Assembly: GCF_036320965.1 (NCBI RefSeq)
Contig: NC_092224.1
Coordinates: 102,566,948-102,630,947, forward strand
Source of the DNA: Panulirus ornatus
Taxonomy: Eukaryota; Arthropoda; Malacostraca; Decapoda; Palinuridae
DNA length: 64,000 nt
Direction: 5' to 3'
Below, piece after piece: positions 24,035 through 34,542 of the stretch. Each line of letters begins with the position of its first letter. Positions within the stretch are counted from its first letter, which is position 1. The notes under the pieces are model-generated. The model worked only from the letters and a program-made list of their open reading frames with translations, searched no databases and was not told where the DNA came from. Position numbers and translations under genes: made by a program.

Positions 24035-25326
24035 TGCACCTTTCTCTTGACCTCCTGTCTCTTTCTTTTATAGATCTCCCACTCAATTCCATTTTTTCCC
24101 TGCAAAAATCGTCCAAATGCCTCTCTCTTCTCTTTCACTAATAATCTTACTTCTTCATCCCACCACTCACTACCCTTTCTAACCAACCCACCTCCCACTC
24201 TTCTCATGCCACAAGCATCTTTTGCGCAATCCATCACTGATTCCCTAAATACATCCCATTCCTCCCCCACTCCCCTTACTTCCATTGTTCTCACCTTTTT
24301 CCATTCTGTACTCAGTCTCTCCTGGTACTTCCTCACACAAGTCTCCTTCCCAAGCTCACTTACTATCACCACCCTCTTCACCCCAACATTCACTCTTCTT
24401 TTCTGAAAATCCATACAAATCTTCACCTTAGCCTCCATAAGATAATGACCAGACATCCCTCCAGTTGCACCTCTCAGCACATTAACATCCAAAAGTCTCT
24501 CTTTCGCGCGCCTGTCAATTAACACGTAATTCAATAACGCTCTCTGGCCATCTCTCCTACTTACATACGTATACTTATGTATATCTCGCTTTTTAAACCA
24601 GGTATTCGCAATCACCAGTCCTTTTTCAGCACATAAATCTACAAGCTCTTCACCATTTCCATTTACAACACTGAACACCCCATGTATACCAATTATTCCC
24701 TCAACTGCCACATTACTCACCTTTGCATTCAAATCACCCATCACTATAACCCGGTCTCGTTTATCAAAACCACTAACACACTCATTCAGCTGCTCATTTA
24801 GAAGATCATTCATTTTAGAGAAATAGTTACTTTTGTCCAAAATCACAACAGTGTTAGCCTTATCTGCTTTAGTGATATGTATAGCCTTCTCTTTTTTTAA
24901 GGTGTTAATAGCTCTTATGAATATTCTAGGGCAATTAGCTTCCACTGGTTTTGGCAAACTGGCATACACTAAACCCTTGCAAATATTAATATCATTACTT
25001 AAATTAATGTAATTTTTTAAATTACAAAAAGACTTTGTGACATCAACACAGCTGGCTTCTCTGTTAAAGCACACAAAATTAAACAAGGAATCTTTATCTA
25101 GTCGTTTATTAGACAGGTTTACCACAAAAGATGGGTTTGTGTTCTTGGTCCAGTCGCTGTATTCAATAAGATGGTCCAACTTACGATTTAGTGACACTTG
25201 TAACCTATTGCGTTCTTTCCTTAATTCATCATAGCAATAGTCCAACATCCGGTTCTTCCAGTGTGTCGGTATTATCATCTGAAAGGCACGTTTCTTCTCT
25301 CTTGAAATGCGAAAAACCTCCTTCAT
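24004..25326 (-). CDS. Chimeric in-frame PLE-LINE-SINE ORF (440 codons)
   Basis: This is the longest chimeric frame. Residues 1-81 are the PLE N-terminus (MKEVFRISREKKRAFQM to RLDKDSL). A 17-bp deletion near 25085, relative to the sister at about 27897-27913, removes the GHGL segment and brings the pre-RT region (FNFVCFNREASC) into the same frame. Then come the PLE KADKANTVVILDKSNYF block, the LINE endonuclease half (VIVMGDLNAKV, LLNYVLIDRR, SGHYLMEAKVK) and a short antisense tRNA-like tail. The endonuclease SDH signature reads SGH here, so its catalytic Asp is lost. Expression is not supported by any visible promoter. Confidence 0.58.
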   Translation of the reverse strand: MKEVFRISREKKRAFQMIIPTHWKNRMLDYCYDELRKERNRLQVSLNRKLDHLIEYSDWTKNTNPSFVVNLSNKRLDKDSLFNFVCFNREASCVDVTKSFCNLKNYINLSNDINICKGLVYASLPKPVEANCPRIFIRAINTLKKEKAIHITKADKANTVVILDKSNYFSKMNDLLNEQLNECVSGFDKRDRVIVMGDLNAKVSNVAVEGIIGIHGVFSVVNGNGEELVDLCAEKGLVIANTWFKKRDIHKYTYVSRRDGQRALLNYVLIDRRAKERLLDVNVLRGATGGMSGHYLMEAKVKICMDFQKRRVNVGVKRVVIVSELGKETCVRKYQERLSTEWKKVRTMEVRGVGEEWDVFRESVMDCAKDACGMRRVGGGLVRKGSEWWDEEVRLLVKEKREAFGRFLQGKNGIEWEIYKRKRQEVKRKVQGSQVRSWLM

Positions 25327-25453
25327 TTCAAGTTTCTTTAATCCAATATTTTTCTTTAAAATAATCTTTTAGAATTGGTCAAATGGTCGACCAGACACCT
25401 GCAACAAACGTTGAGGTAGGACAGATCTTGGCATCGCTTGTTGATCAAGGCAT

Positions 25454-25454
<1 letters not shown>
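24796..25454 (-). mobile_element. PLE N-terminal fragment, minus strand
   Basis: The PLE part of the module between the LINE breakpoint (about 24796) and the head-to-head junction (about 25454). Its 17-bp deletion is unique among the copies here. Confidence 0.8.
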
Positions 25455-26250
<796 letters not shown>

Positions 26251-26848
26251 ATATCATACAAAGCTCCATCAGCCAGGATCGAACCTGGGACCCCTTGTGC
26301 AAGAGGCAGGCATGATAACCGCTTGTTTAAGGGACTGTATAATAGGAAACAACTATTCGAAATACTAAGTACTCGAATTCCCTTCGTCTCACTATAGTAA
26401 GCAACGGAGTCTATCGGTTGTTTCAGAACAGAACACATAGCCAGCTGATAGCGTTTTACCGAACCTGACTGTACAACGAGGAGTTATATGAATACGAATA
26501 AAGTGTATATGAACGCGCACCTTCATAGAACATACAAAGCTCCATCAGCCAGGATCGAACCTGGGATCCCTTGTGCAAGAGGTAGGCATGCTAACCGCTA
26601 GGCTAAGGGACTGTATAATAGGAAACAACTATTCGAAATACTAAGTACTCGAATTCCCTTCGTCTCACTATGGTGAGCAGCGGGGTCTATTGGTTGTTTC
26701 CGAACAGAACATATAGCCAGCTAATAGCTTTTTACCGAACCTGACTGTACAACGAGGAGTTATATGAATACGAATAAAGTGTATATGAACGCGCGCCTTC
26801 ATAGAACATACAAAGCTCCATCAGCCAGGATCGAACCTGGGACCCCTT
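26251..26848 (-). repeat. tRNA-derived SINE-like repeat, two tandem units plus a partial
   Basis: Two full units with A-box and B-box on the minus strand, then a partial cut at CCCCTTG. The palindrome CTCACTATAGTGAG is changed to CTCACTATAGTAAG in the first unit and CTCACTATGGTGAG in the second. Confidence 0.68.
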
Positions 26849-27914
26849 GCACCTTTCTCTTGACCTCCTGTCTCTTTCTTTTATAGATCTCCCACTCAAT
26901 TGCATTTTTTCCCTGCAAAAATCGTCCAAATGCCTCTCTCTTCTCTTTCACTAATAATCTTACTTCTTCATCCCACCACTCACTACCCTTTCTAACCAAC
27001 CCACCTCCCACTCTTCTCATGCCACAAGCATCTTTTGCGCAATCCATCACTGATTCCCTAAATACATCCCATTCCTCCCCCACTCCCCTTACTTCCATTG
27101 TTCTCACCTTTTTCCATTCTGTACTCAGTCTCTCCTGGTACTTCCTCACACAAGTCTCCTTCCCAAGCTCACTTACTATCACCACCCTCTTCACCCCAAC
27201 ATTCACTCTTCTTTTCTGAAAATCCATACAAATCTTCACCTTAGCCTCCATAAGATAATGACCAGACATCCCTCCAGTTGCACCTCTCAGCACATTAACA
27301 TCCAAAAGTCTCTCTTTCGCGCGCCTGTCAATTAACACGTAATTCAATAACGCTCTCTGGCCATCTCTCCTACTTACATACGTATACTTATGTATATCTC
27401 GCTTTTTAAACCAGGTATTCGCAATCACCAGTCCTTTTTCAGCACATAAATCTACAAGCTCTTCACCATTTCCATTTACAACACTGAACACCCCATGTAT
27501 ACCAATTATTCCCTCAACTGCCACATTACTCACCTTTGCATTCAAATCACCCATCACTATAACCCGGTCTCGTTTATCAAAACCACTAACACACTCATTC
27601 AGCTGCTCATTTAGAAGATCATTCATTTTAGAGAAATAGTTACTTTTGTCCAAAATCACAACAGTGTTAGCCTTATCTGCTTTAGTGATATGTATAGCCT
27701 TCTCTTTTTTTAAGGTGTTAATAGCTCTTATGAATATTCTAGGGCAATTAGCTTCCACTGGTTTTGGCAAACTGGCATACACTAAACCCTTGCAAATATT
27801 AATATCATTACTTAAATTAATGTAATTTTTTAAATTACAAAAAGACTTTGTGACATCAACACAGCTGGCTTCTCTGTTAAAGCACACAAAATTAAACCAT
27901 GGCCTAATGCACAC
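26799..27914 (-). CDS. Chimeric in-frame PLE-LINE-SINE ORF (371 codons)
   Basis: Same architecture as 18787-19902, with the sequence type of 24004-25326 ([37 protein letters not shown]). The SDH signature of the endonuclease reads MSGHYLMEAKVK, so the catalytic Asp is replaced by Gly. The Met is fortuitous: the native PLE frame enters from upstream. Confidence 0.58.
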   Translation of the reverse strand: MCIRPWFNFVCFNREASCVDVTKSFCNLKNYINLSNDINICKGLVYASLPKPVEANCPRIFIRAINTLKKEKAIHITKADKANTVVILDKSNYFSKMNDLLNEQLNECVSGFDKRDRVIVMGDLNAKVSNVAVEGIIGIHGVFSVVNGNGEELVDLCAEKGLVIANTWFKKRDIHKYTYVSRRDGQRALLNYVLIDRRAKERLLDVNVLRGATGGMSGHYLMEAKVKICMDFQKRRVNVGVKRVVIVSELGKETCVRKYQERLSTEWKKVRTMEVRGVGEEWDVFRESVMDCAKDACGMRRVGGGLVRKGSEWWDEEVRLLVKEKREAFGRFLQGKNAIEWEIYKRKRQEVKRKVQGVPGSILADGALYVL

Positions 27915-28284
27915 AAGGAATCTTTATCTAGTCGTTTATTAGACAGGTTTACCACAAAAGATGGGTTTGTGTTCTTGGTCCAGTCGCTGTATTCAATAAG
28001 ATGGTCCAACTTACGATTTAGTGACACTTGTAACCTATTGCGTTCTTTCCTTAATTCATCATAGCAATAGTCCAACATCCGGTTCTTCCAGTGTGTCGGT
28101 ATTATCATCTGAAAGGCACGTTTCTTCTCTCTTGAAATGCGAAAAACCTCCTTCATTTCAAGTTTCTTTAATCCAATATTTTTCTTTAAAATAATCTTTT
28201 AGAATTGGTCAAATGGTCGACCAGACACCTGCAACAAACGTTGAGGTAGGACAGATCTTGGCATCGCTTGTTGATCAAGGCATT
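27609..28284 (-). mobile_element. PLE N-terminal fragment, minus strand
   Basis: Same piece as 24796-25454 without the 17-bp deletion. The 108-codon frame 27830-28156 (MKEVFRISREKKRAFQM) ends at the shared frameshift. Confidence 0.8.
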
Positions 28285-28964
28285 TTGACCCCAAGAATCT
28301 TTTAGTTCTACCTTTTAATAATAATTTCACTTTGCTTCCCATGTTGCTTAAATCCTTTAATGTAAATGTTGCCTTTAGCAAAAATAATACTATAAATAAT
28401 ATCTTAATCAGGAATTCACCAGAAAATTCTCTTGGTTGCATCTATAAAGTTCCTTGTGGAAACTGTGATAAATTATATGTTAGTCAGACTCGTAAGGATC
28501 TCTCTGTTAGACTTAAGCAACATCGATGTAGTATAAGAACGGGACAAGAATCAAATGCTTTGTTTAATCATGTTAAAAACTATGATCTTTGTATTGACTG
28601 GAGTAACGCCATATCAGTTGTTAACTCTAACTCTATTATCAAGAAAAATATCGTTGAATCTTCTATTATTAAATACACAAAGAATTATAATCTTAATATT
28701 AGTGATGGTCTGTACAAATTAGATAACTTTATTGTTGATAAGATTTGTAAAATGATAAGTTTATGAACGCTCGTTGTATGTTTTGGACAATCACTTGTTT
28801 ACCAAATGGCGTCCTAGCTTCGTCTCTTCGATGTATATCAACTGACTGTCATATTTCTCTCTTGTGTTTCCCCTGATGATGTGATCATTACCCGAAAGTG
28901 CACTTGGGAACTTTTCGTGTTTCATTTTCTCCGTGGTTTCATAGGAATATATGTATACATATAA

Positions 28965-28967
<3 letters not shown>
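28284..28967 (+). mobile_element. PLE 3' fragment, plus strand
   Basis: Linker, GIY-YIG frame 28332-28766 (GCIYKVPCGNCDKLYVSQTR, LDNFIVDKICKM) and tail to (TA)n. Offset from 25454 is 2830 bp, so it is the next tandem copy. Confidence 0.8.
28869..28909 (+). ncRNA. Hammerhead-ribozyme-like motif in PLE tail (stem II weakened)
   Basis: CTGATGA at 28873-28879 and GAAA at 28894-28897. The 3' side of stem II reads CCC instead of CAC, breaking one pair. Confidence 0.45.
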
Positions 28968-29011
<44 letters not shown>

Positions 29012-29014
29012 TTA

Positions 29015-29095
<81 letters not shown>

Positions 29096-29100
29096 TATAT
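28968..29100. repeat. (TA)n microsatellite with TTTA/TATT interruptions
   Basis: TA tract between the PLE tail and the tRNA-like repeat. Confidence 0.95.
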
Positions 29101-29411
29101 ATCATACAAAGCTCCATCAGCCAGGATCGAACCTGGGACCCTTTGTGCAAAAGCATGCTAACCGCTTGGCTAAGGGACTGTATAATAGGAAAAAACTATT
29201 CGAAATACTAAGTACTCGAATTCCCTTCGTCTCACTATAGTGAGCAACGGGGTCTATCGGTTGTTTCCGAACAGAACACATAGCCAGCTGATAGCGTTTT
29301 ACCGATCCTGACTGTACAACGCGGAGTTATATGAATACGAATAAAGTGTATATGAACGCGCACCTTCATAGAACATACAAAGCTCCATCAGCCAGGATCG
29401 AACCTGGGACC
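29101..29411 (-). repeat. tRNA-derived SINE-like repeat, one unit plus a partial
   Basis: One unit with a small deletion in the anticodon-arm region (TTTGTGCAAAAGCATGC) and a partial unit cut at CCCCTTG. From about 29168 it matches the array at 18589 onward, where a block duplicated at an offset of 10579 bp begins. Confidence 0.68.
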
Positions 29412-30481
29412 CCTTGCACCTTTCTCTTGACCTCCTGTCTTTTTCTTTTATACATCTCCCAATCAATTGCATTTTTTCCCTGCAAAAATCGTCCAAATGC
29501 CTGTCTCTTCTCTTTCACTAATAATCTTACTTCTTCATCCCACCACTCACTACCCTTTCTAACCAACCCACCTCCCACTCTTCTCATGCCACAAGCATCT
29601 TTTGCGCAATCCATCACTGATTCCCTAAATACATCCCATTCCTCCCCCACTCCCCTTACTTCCATTGTTCTCACCTTTTTCCATTCTGTACTCAGTCTCT
29701 CCTGGTACTTCCTCACACAAGTCTCCTTCCCAAGCTCACTTACTCTCACCACCCTCTTCACCCCAACATTCACTCTTCTTTTCTGAAAACCCATACAAAT
29801 CTTCACCTTAGCCTCCACAAGATAATGATCAGACATCCCTCCATTTGCACCTCTCAGCACATTAACATCCAAAAGTCTCTCTTTCGCGCGCCTGTCAATT
29901 AACACGTAATTCAATAACGCTCTCTGGCCATCTCTCCTACTTACATACATATACTTATGTATATCTCGCTTTTTAAACCAGGTATTCGCATTCACCAGTC
30001 CTTTTTCAGCACATAAATCTACAAGCTCTTCACCATTTCCATTTACAACACTGAACACCCCATGTATACCAATTATTCCCTCAACTGCCACATTACTCAC
30101 CTTTGCATTCAAATCACCCATCACTATAACCCGGTCTCGTTTATCAAAACCACTAACACACTCATTCAGCTGCTCATTTAGAAGATCATTCATTTTAGAG
30201 AAATAGTTACTTTTGTCCAAAATCACAACAGTGTTAGCCTTATCTGCTTTAGTGATATGTATATCCTTGTCTTTTTTTAAGGTGTTAATAGCTCTTATGA
30301 ATCTTTTAGGGCAATTAGCTTCCACTGGTTTTGGCAAACTGGCATACACTAAACCCTTGCAAATATTAATATCATTACTTAAATTACTGTAATTTTCTAA
30401 ATTACAAAAAGACTTTGTGACATCAACACAGCTGGCTTCTCTGTTAGAGCACACAAAATTAAACCATGGCCTAATGCACAC
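29366..30481 (-). CDS. Chimeric in-frame PLE-LINE-SINE ORF (371 codons)
   Basis: The predicted protein is identical to that of 18787-19902. PLE pre-RT sequence is fused after SKMNDLLN to the LINE endonuclease C-terminal half with intact GDLNA and MSDHYLVEAKVK, and ends in antisense tRNA-like sequence. Identity over the whole frame means a very recent duplication or an assembly duplicate, so it adds no independent support for selection. Confidence 0.58.
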   Translation of the reverse strand: MCIRPWFNFVCSNREASCVDVTKSFCNLENYSNLSNDINICKGLVYASLPKPVEANCPKRFIRAINTLKKDKDIHITKADKANTVVILDKSNYFSKMNDLLNEQLNECVSGFDKRDRVIVMGDLNAKVSNVAVEGIIGIHGVFSVVNGNGEELVDLCAEKGLVNANTWFKKRDIHKYMYVSRRDGQRALLNYVLIDRRAKERLLDVNVLRGANGGMSDHYLVEAKVKICMGFQKRRVNVGVKRVVRVSELGKETCVRKYQERLSTEWKKVRTMEVRGVGEEWDVFRESVMDCAKDACGMRRVGGGLVRKGSEWWDEEVRLLVKEKRQAFGRFLQGKNAIDWEMYKRKRQEVKRKVQGVPGSILADGALYVL

Positions 30482-30852
30482 AAGGAATCTTTATCTAGTC
30501 GTTTATTAGACAGGTTTACCACAAAAAATGGGTTTGTGTTCTTGGTCCAGTCGCTGTTTTCAATAAGATGGTCCAACTTACGATTTAGTGACACTTGTAA
30601 CCTATTGCGTTCTTTCCTTAATTCATCATAGCAATAGTCCAACATCCGGTTCTTCCAGTGTGTCGGTATTGTCATTTGAAAGGCACGTTTCTTCTCACTT
30701 GAAATGCGAAAAGCCTCCTCCATTTCAAGTTTCTTTAATCCAATATTTTTCTTTAAAATAATCTTTTAAAATTGGTCAAATGGTCGACCAGACAGCTGCA
30801 ACAAACGTTGAGGTAGGACAGATCTTGGCATCACTTGTTGATCAAGGCATTT
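30176..30852 (-). mobile_element. PLE N-terminal fragment, minus strand
   Basis: Duplicate of 19597-20273, with the same 108-codon frame (30397-30723) and the same head-to-head junction. Confidence 0.8.
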
Positions 30853-31654
30853 TGACACCAAGAATCTTTTAGTTCTACCTTTTAATAATAATTTCACTTT
30901 GCTTCCCATGTTGCTTAAATCCTTTAATGTAAATGTTGCCTTTAGCAACAATAATACTATAAATAATATCTTAATCAGGAATTCACCAGAAAATTCTCTT
31001 GGTTTCATCTATAAAGTTCCTTGTGGAAACTGTGATAAATTTTATGTTAGTCAGACTGGTAAGGATCTTTCTGTTAGACTTATGCAACATCGATGTAGTA
31101 TAAGAACGGGACAAGAATCAAATGCTTTGTTTAATCATGTTAAAATCTATGATCTTTGTATTGACTGGAGTAACGCCATATCAGTTGTTAACTCTAACTC
31201 TATTACCAAGAGAAATATCGTTGAATCTTCTATTATTAAACAAACAAAGAATTATAATCTTAATATTAGTGATGGTCTCTACAAATTAGATAACTTTATT
31301 GTTGATAAGATTTGTAAAATGATAAGTTTATGAACGCTCGTTGTATGTTTGGGACAATCACTTGTTTACCAGATGGCGTCCTAGCTTCGTCTCTTCGATG
31401 TATATCAACTGACTGTCATATTTTTCTCTTGTGTCTCCCCTGATGATGTGATCATTACACGAAAGTGCACTTGGGAACTTTTCGTGTTTCATTTTCCCCG
31501 TGGACTCATAGGAATATCTTGATCACGCGCAAAATTGTGATCCTTTCCAACATGGATTCCACATGGCTCTTCTATTACTTCTCTACAAGCTGTCCTGGAC
31601 TTTCTCCTTTCGTTACTGCTTCCTCCAAATCGGTTAAAAGGCTCAACAACTGAA
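30852..31654 (+). mobile_element. PLE 3' fragment / pseudo-LTR, plus strand
   Basis: Duplicate of 20273-21075. It contains the GIY-YIG frame 30899-31333, the 3' tail and the leader, and continues directly into a full PLE. Confidence 0.8.
31436..31476 (+). ncRNA. Hammerhead-ribozyme-like motif in PLE tail
   Basis: CTGATGA at 31440-31446 and GAAA at 31461-31464, identical to the motif at 20857-20897. Confidence 0.53.
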
Positions 31655-32484
31655 GTTACGAAATGAATTCCTTAGGAAATGCCTTGATGAACAAGTGATG
31701 CCGAGATCTGTCCTACCTCAACGTTTGTTGCAGCTGTCTGGTCGACAATTTGACCAATTTGAAAGTATTATTTTAAAGAAAAATATTGAATTAAAGAAAC
31801 TTGAAATGGAGGAGGCTTTTCGCATTTCAAGAGAGAAGAAACGTGCCTTTCAAATGACAATACCGACACACTGGAAGAACCGGATGTTGGACTATTGCTA
31901 TGATGAATTAAGGAAAGAACTCAATATGCTACAAGTGCCACTAAATCGTAAGTTGGACCATCTTATTGAAAACAGCGACTGGACCAAGAACACAAACCCA
32001 TCTTTTGTGGTAAACCTGTCTAATAAACAACTAGATAAAGATTCCTTGTGTGCATTAGGCCATGGTTTAATTTTGTGTGCTCTAACAGAGAAGCCAGCTG
32101 TGTTGATGTCACAAAGTCTTTTTGTAATTTAGAAAAATACAGTAATTTAAGTAATGATGATATTAATATTTGCAAGGATGTAGTGTATGCCAGTTTGCCA
32201 AAACCAGTGGAAGCTAATTGCCCTAAAAGATTCATAAGAGCTATTAACACCTTAAAAAAAGACAAGGATATACATATTACTAAAGCAGAGAAGGATAACA
32301 CTGTTGTGATTTTAGACAAAAGTAACTATTTATCTAAAATAAATTATCTAAATGATAACACAACATGTTCTAAACTTAGTAAAAGCCCTTAGAAGCAGTT
32401 AATTCTCACTTCAATAAAGAAATGAAGTTGTTGTTGAAAGGTAACATTTCTCTTATCAAAAATTTGTAATCTTCGTCCCCTTCA

Positions 32485-33231
32485 TTGCCATATATGTATG
32501 AACTTATCAAAACACATAAACAAAATTTTCCAGCAAGACCTATAGTGAGTTCAGTAGGCTCTATCACATATCAATTATCAAAATGGTTAGTTTCCTTATT
32601 AAGCCCTTTAGTGGGTAAGGTATCAAATTCTAATATTATGAACAATGTAGATTTAGTCAACAAGCTAAAAAATATCAATATTAATTTTGATTTCAAACTA
32701 GTTAGCTTTGATGTTTCCTCACTTTTCACTAAAGTTCCAGTTGATGACCTTTTAAAATATTTATTTGATGTCTTGGATGATATTCATTTACATGTTTCAC
32801 AGTCTAATTTCATTGAACTGATAAAATTGCGTATAAAAGACTGTGTATTTCAATTTAATGGAGATTATTATGCTCAAAAATTTGGTATGGCAATGGGTAA
32901 CCCTCTTTCACCTGTACTAAGTAAAATTTATATGGAATTTTTTGAAACAAAATTACTAAAGGATATCTTACCTTCTAATGCAATTTGGTTTAGGTATGTA
33001 GATGATGTTCTTTGTGTTTGGCCAACAAATGAAAATTTACAAATATTTCTCCCCTTACTTAACAATTTAGTACCTTCCATCAAATTTACTGTAGAAAATG
33101 AAAATAATGTTATGTTACCATTTTTAGATTGCATGATCCATAGACAAGGAAACAAGTTTAAGTTTAGCATATACAGAGAACCAACTAATGTATGTTCATA
33201 TATCCATTATTACTCATCTCAACATGACTGA
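32485..33231 (+). pseudogene. PLE reverse transcriptase domain
   Basis: The 248-codon frame includes YELIKTHKQNFPARPI, motif A FDVSSLFTKVPVDDLL, motif B GMAMGNPLSPVLSKIYMEFF, motif C FRYVDDVLCVW, LPFLDCMIHRQG and YREPTNVCSY. RT catalytic residues are intact. It ends at TGA one codon before the family's conserved VKLLSFQ block, which continues in the same frame class at 33256. Confidence 0.82.
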
Positions 33232-33255
33232 GTTAAATTATCATCATTTCAATGT

Positions 33256-33900
33256 ATGTTCCTAAGGGCATTACGTATTTGCAGTCCAGAGTTTATTGAT
33301 GATGAGTTTGAGAAGATATATTCTATAGGATCTAAGTTAAGATACCCTAGATCTTTCACTGATAAATCTCTTAAGTTAGCAAAGAAATCATTTTATAGAG
33401 TAGAGCCCAAACCTCCAATTGACATCAAGAATCTTTTAGTTCTACCTTTTAATAATATTTTCACTTTGCTTCCCATGCTGCTTAAATCCTTTAATGTAAA
33501 TGTTGCCTTTAGCAAAAATAATACTATAAAGAATGTCTTAATCAGGAATTCACCAGAAAAATCTCTTGGTTGCATCTATAAAGTTACTTGTGGAAACTGT
33601 GATAAATTTTATGTTGGTCAGACTGGTAAGGATCTTTCTGTTAGACTAAAGCAACGTAAATATAGTATAAGAACGGGACAAGAATCAAATGTCTTGTTTA
33701 ATCATGTTAAAAACTATGATCATTGTATTGACTGGAGTAACGCCATCTCAGTTGTTAACTCTAACTCTATTACCAAGAGAAATATCATTGAATCTTCTAT
33801 TATTAGATACACAAAGAATTATAATCTTAATATTAGTGATGGTCTGTACAAATTAGATAACTTTATTGTTGATAAGATTTGTAAAATGATAAGTTTATGA
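33256..33900 (+). pseudogene. PLE RT C-terminus and GIY-YIG endonuclease
   Basis: Predicted protein identical to 22673-23317. It carries the GIY-YIG core GCIYKVTCGNCDKFYVGQTG with intact Tyr, Gly and CxxC residues. It is preceded by a single stop that separates it from the RT. Confidence 0.82.
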
Positions 33901-34002
33901 ACACTCGTTGTATGGTTTGGACAATCACATGTTTACCAAATGGCGTCCTAGCTTCGTCTCTTTGATGTATATCAACTGACTGTTATATTTCTCTCTTGTG
34001 TT

Positions 34003-34043
34003 TCCCCTGATGATGTGATCATTACACGAAAGTGCACTTGGGA
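34003..34043 (+). ncRNA. Hammerhead-ribozyme-like motif in PLE tail
   Basis: CTGATGA at 34007-34013 and GAAA at 34028-34031 with GTG/CAC stem II, palindromic stem III and TGGGA. Confidence 0.52.
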
Positions 34044-34098
34044 ACTTTTCGTGTTTCATTTTCCCCTTGGTTTCATAGGAATATATGTATACATATAA

Positions 34099-34194
<96 letters not shown>

Positions 34195-34202
34195 ATATAT
34201 AT
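34099..34202. repeat. (TA)n microsatellite
   Basis: TA tract between the PLE tail and the tRNA-like repeat. The duplicate at 23516 has a slightly different length and an interruption. Confidence 0.95.
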
Positions 34203-34442
34203 ATCATACAAAGCTCCATCAGCCAGGATCGAACCTGGGACCACTTGTGCAAGAGGCAGGCATGCTAAACGCTTGGCTAAGGGACTGTATAATAGGAAAC
34301 AACTATTCGAAATAATAAGTACTCGAATTCCCTTCGTCTCACTATAGTGAGCAACGGGGTCTATCGCTTGTTTCCGAACAGAACACATAGCCAGCTGATA
34401 GCGTTTTACCGAACCTGACTGTACAACGCGGAGTTATATGAA
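34203..34442 (-). repeat. tRNA-derived SINE-like repeat, one unit cut by the gap
   Basis: One unit with A-box and B-box on the minus strand, running into the N gap at GGAGTTATATGAA. It matches 23632-23850 including the variants ACCACTTGTGC and CTATCGCTTG. Confidence 0.68.
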
Positions 34443-34542
34443 NNNNNNNNNNNNNNNNNNNNNNNNNNNNNNNNNNNNNNNNNNNNNNNNNNNNNNNNNN
34501 NNNNNNNNNNNNNNNNNNNNNNNNNNNNNNNNNNNNNNNNNN
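34443..34542. other. Assembly gap (100 N)
   Basis: Exactly 100 N, a conventional size for a gap of unknown length. Left flank is a tRNA-like repeat, right flank is the interior of a minus-strand LINE. Confidence 0.99.

Larger units (their letters stand above)
31655..34098 (+). mobile_element. Penelope-like element, full-length layout (duplicate of 21076-23515)
   Basis: Frames: N-terminus 31695-32132, pre-RT 32048-32392, RT 32485-33231, RT C-terminus plus GIY-YIG 33256-33900. The RT frame is longer than in the duplicate (248 codons) because LPFLD and SQSNFIEL are intact. Remaining breaks are the shared frameshift after GHGL, the frame loss after LSKSP, and TGA after SQHD. It is the most nearly repairable plus-strand PLE in the window. 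Confidence 0.84.
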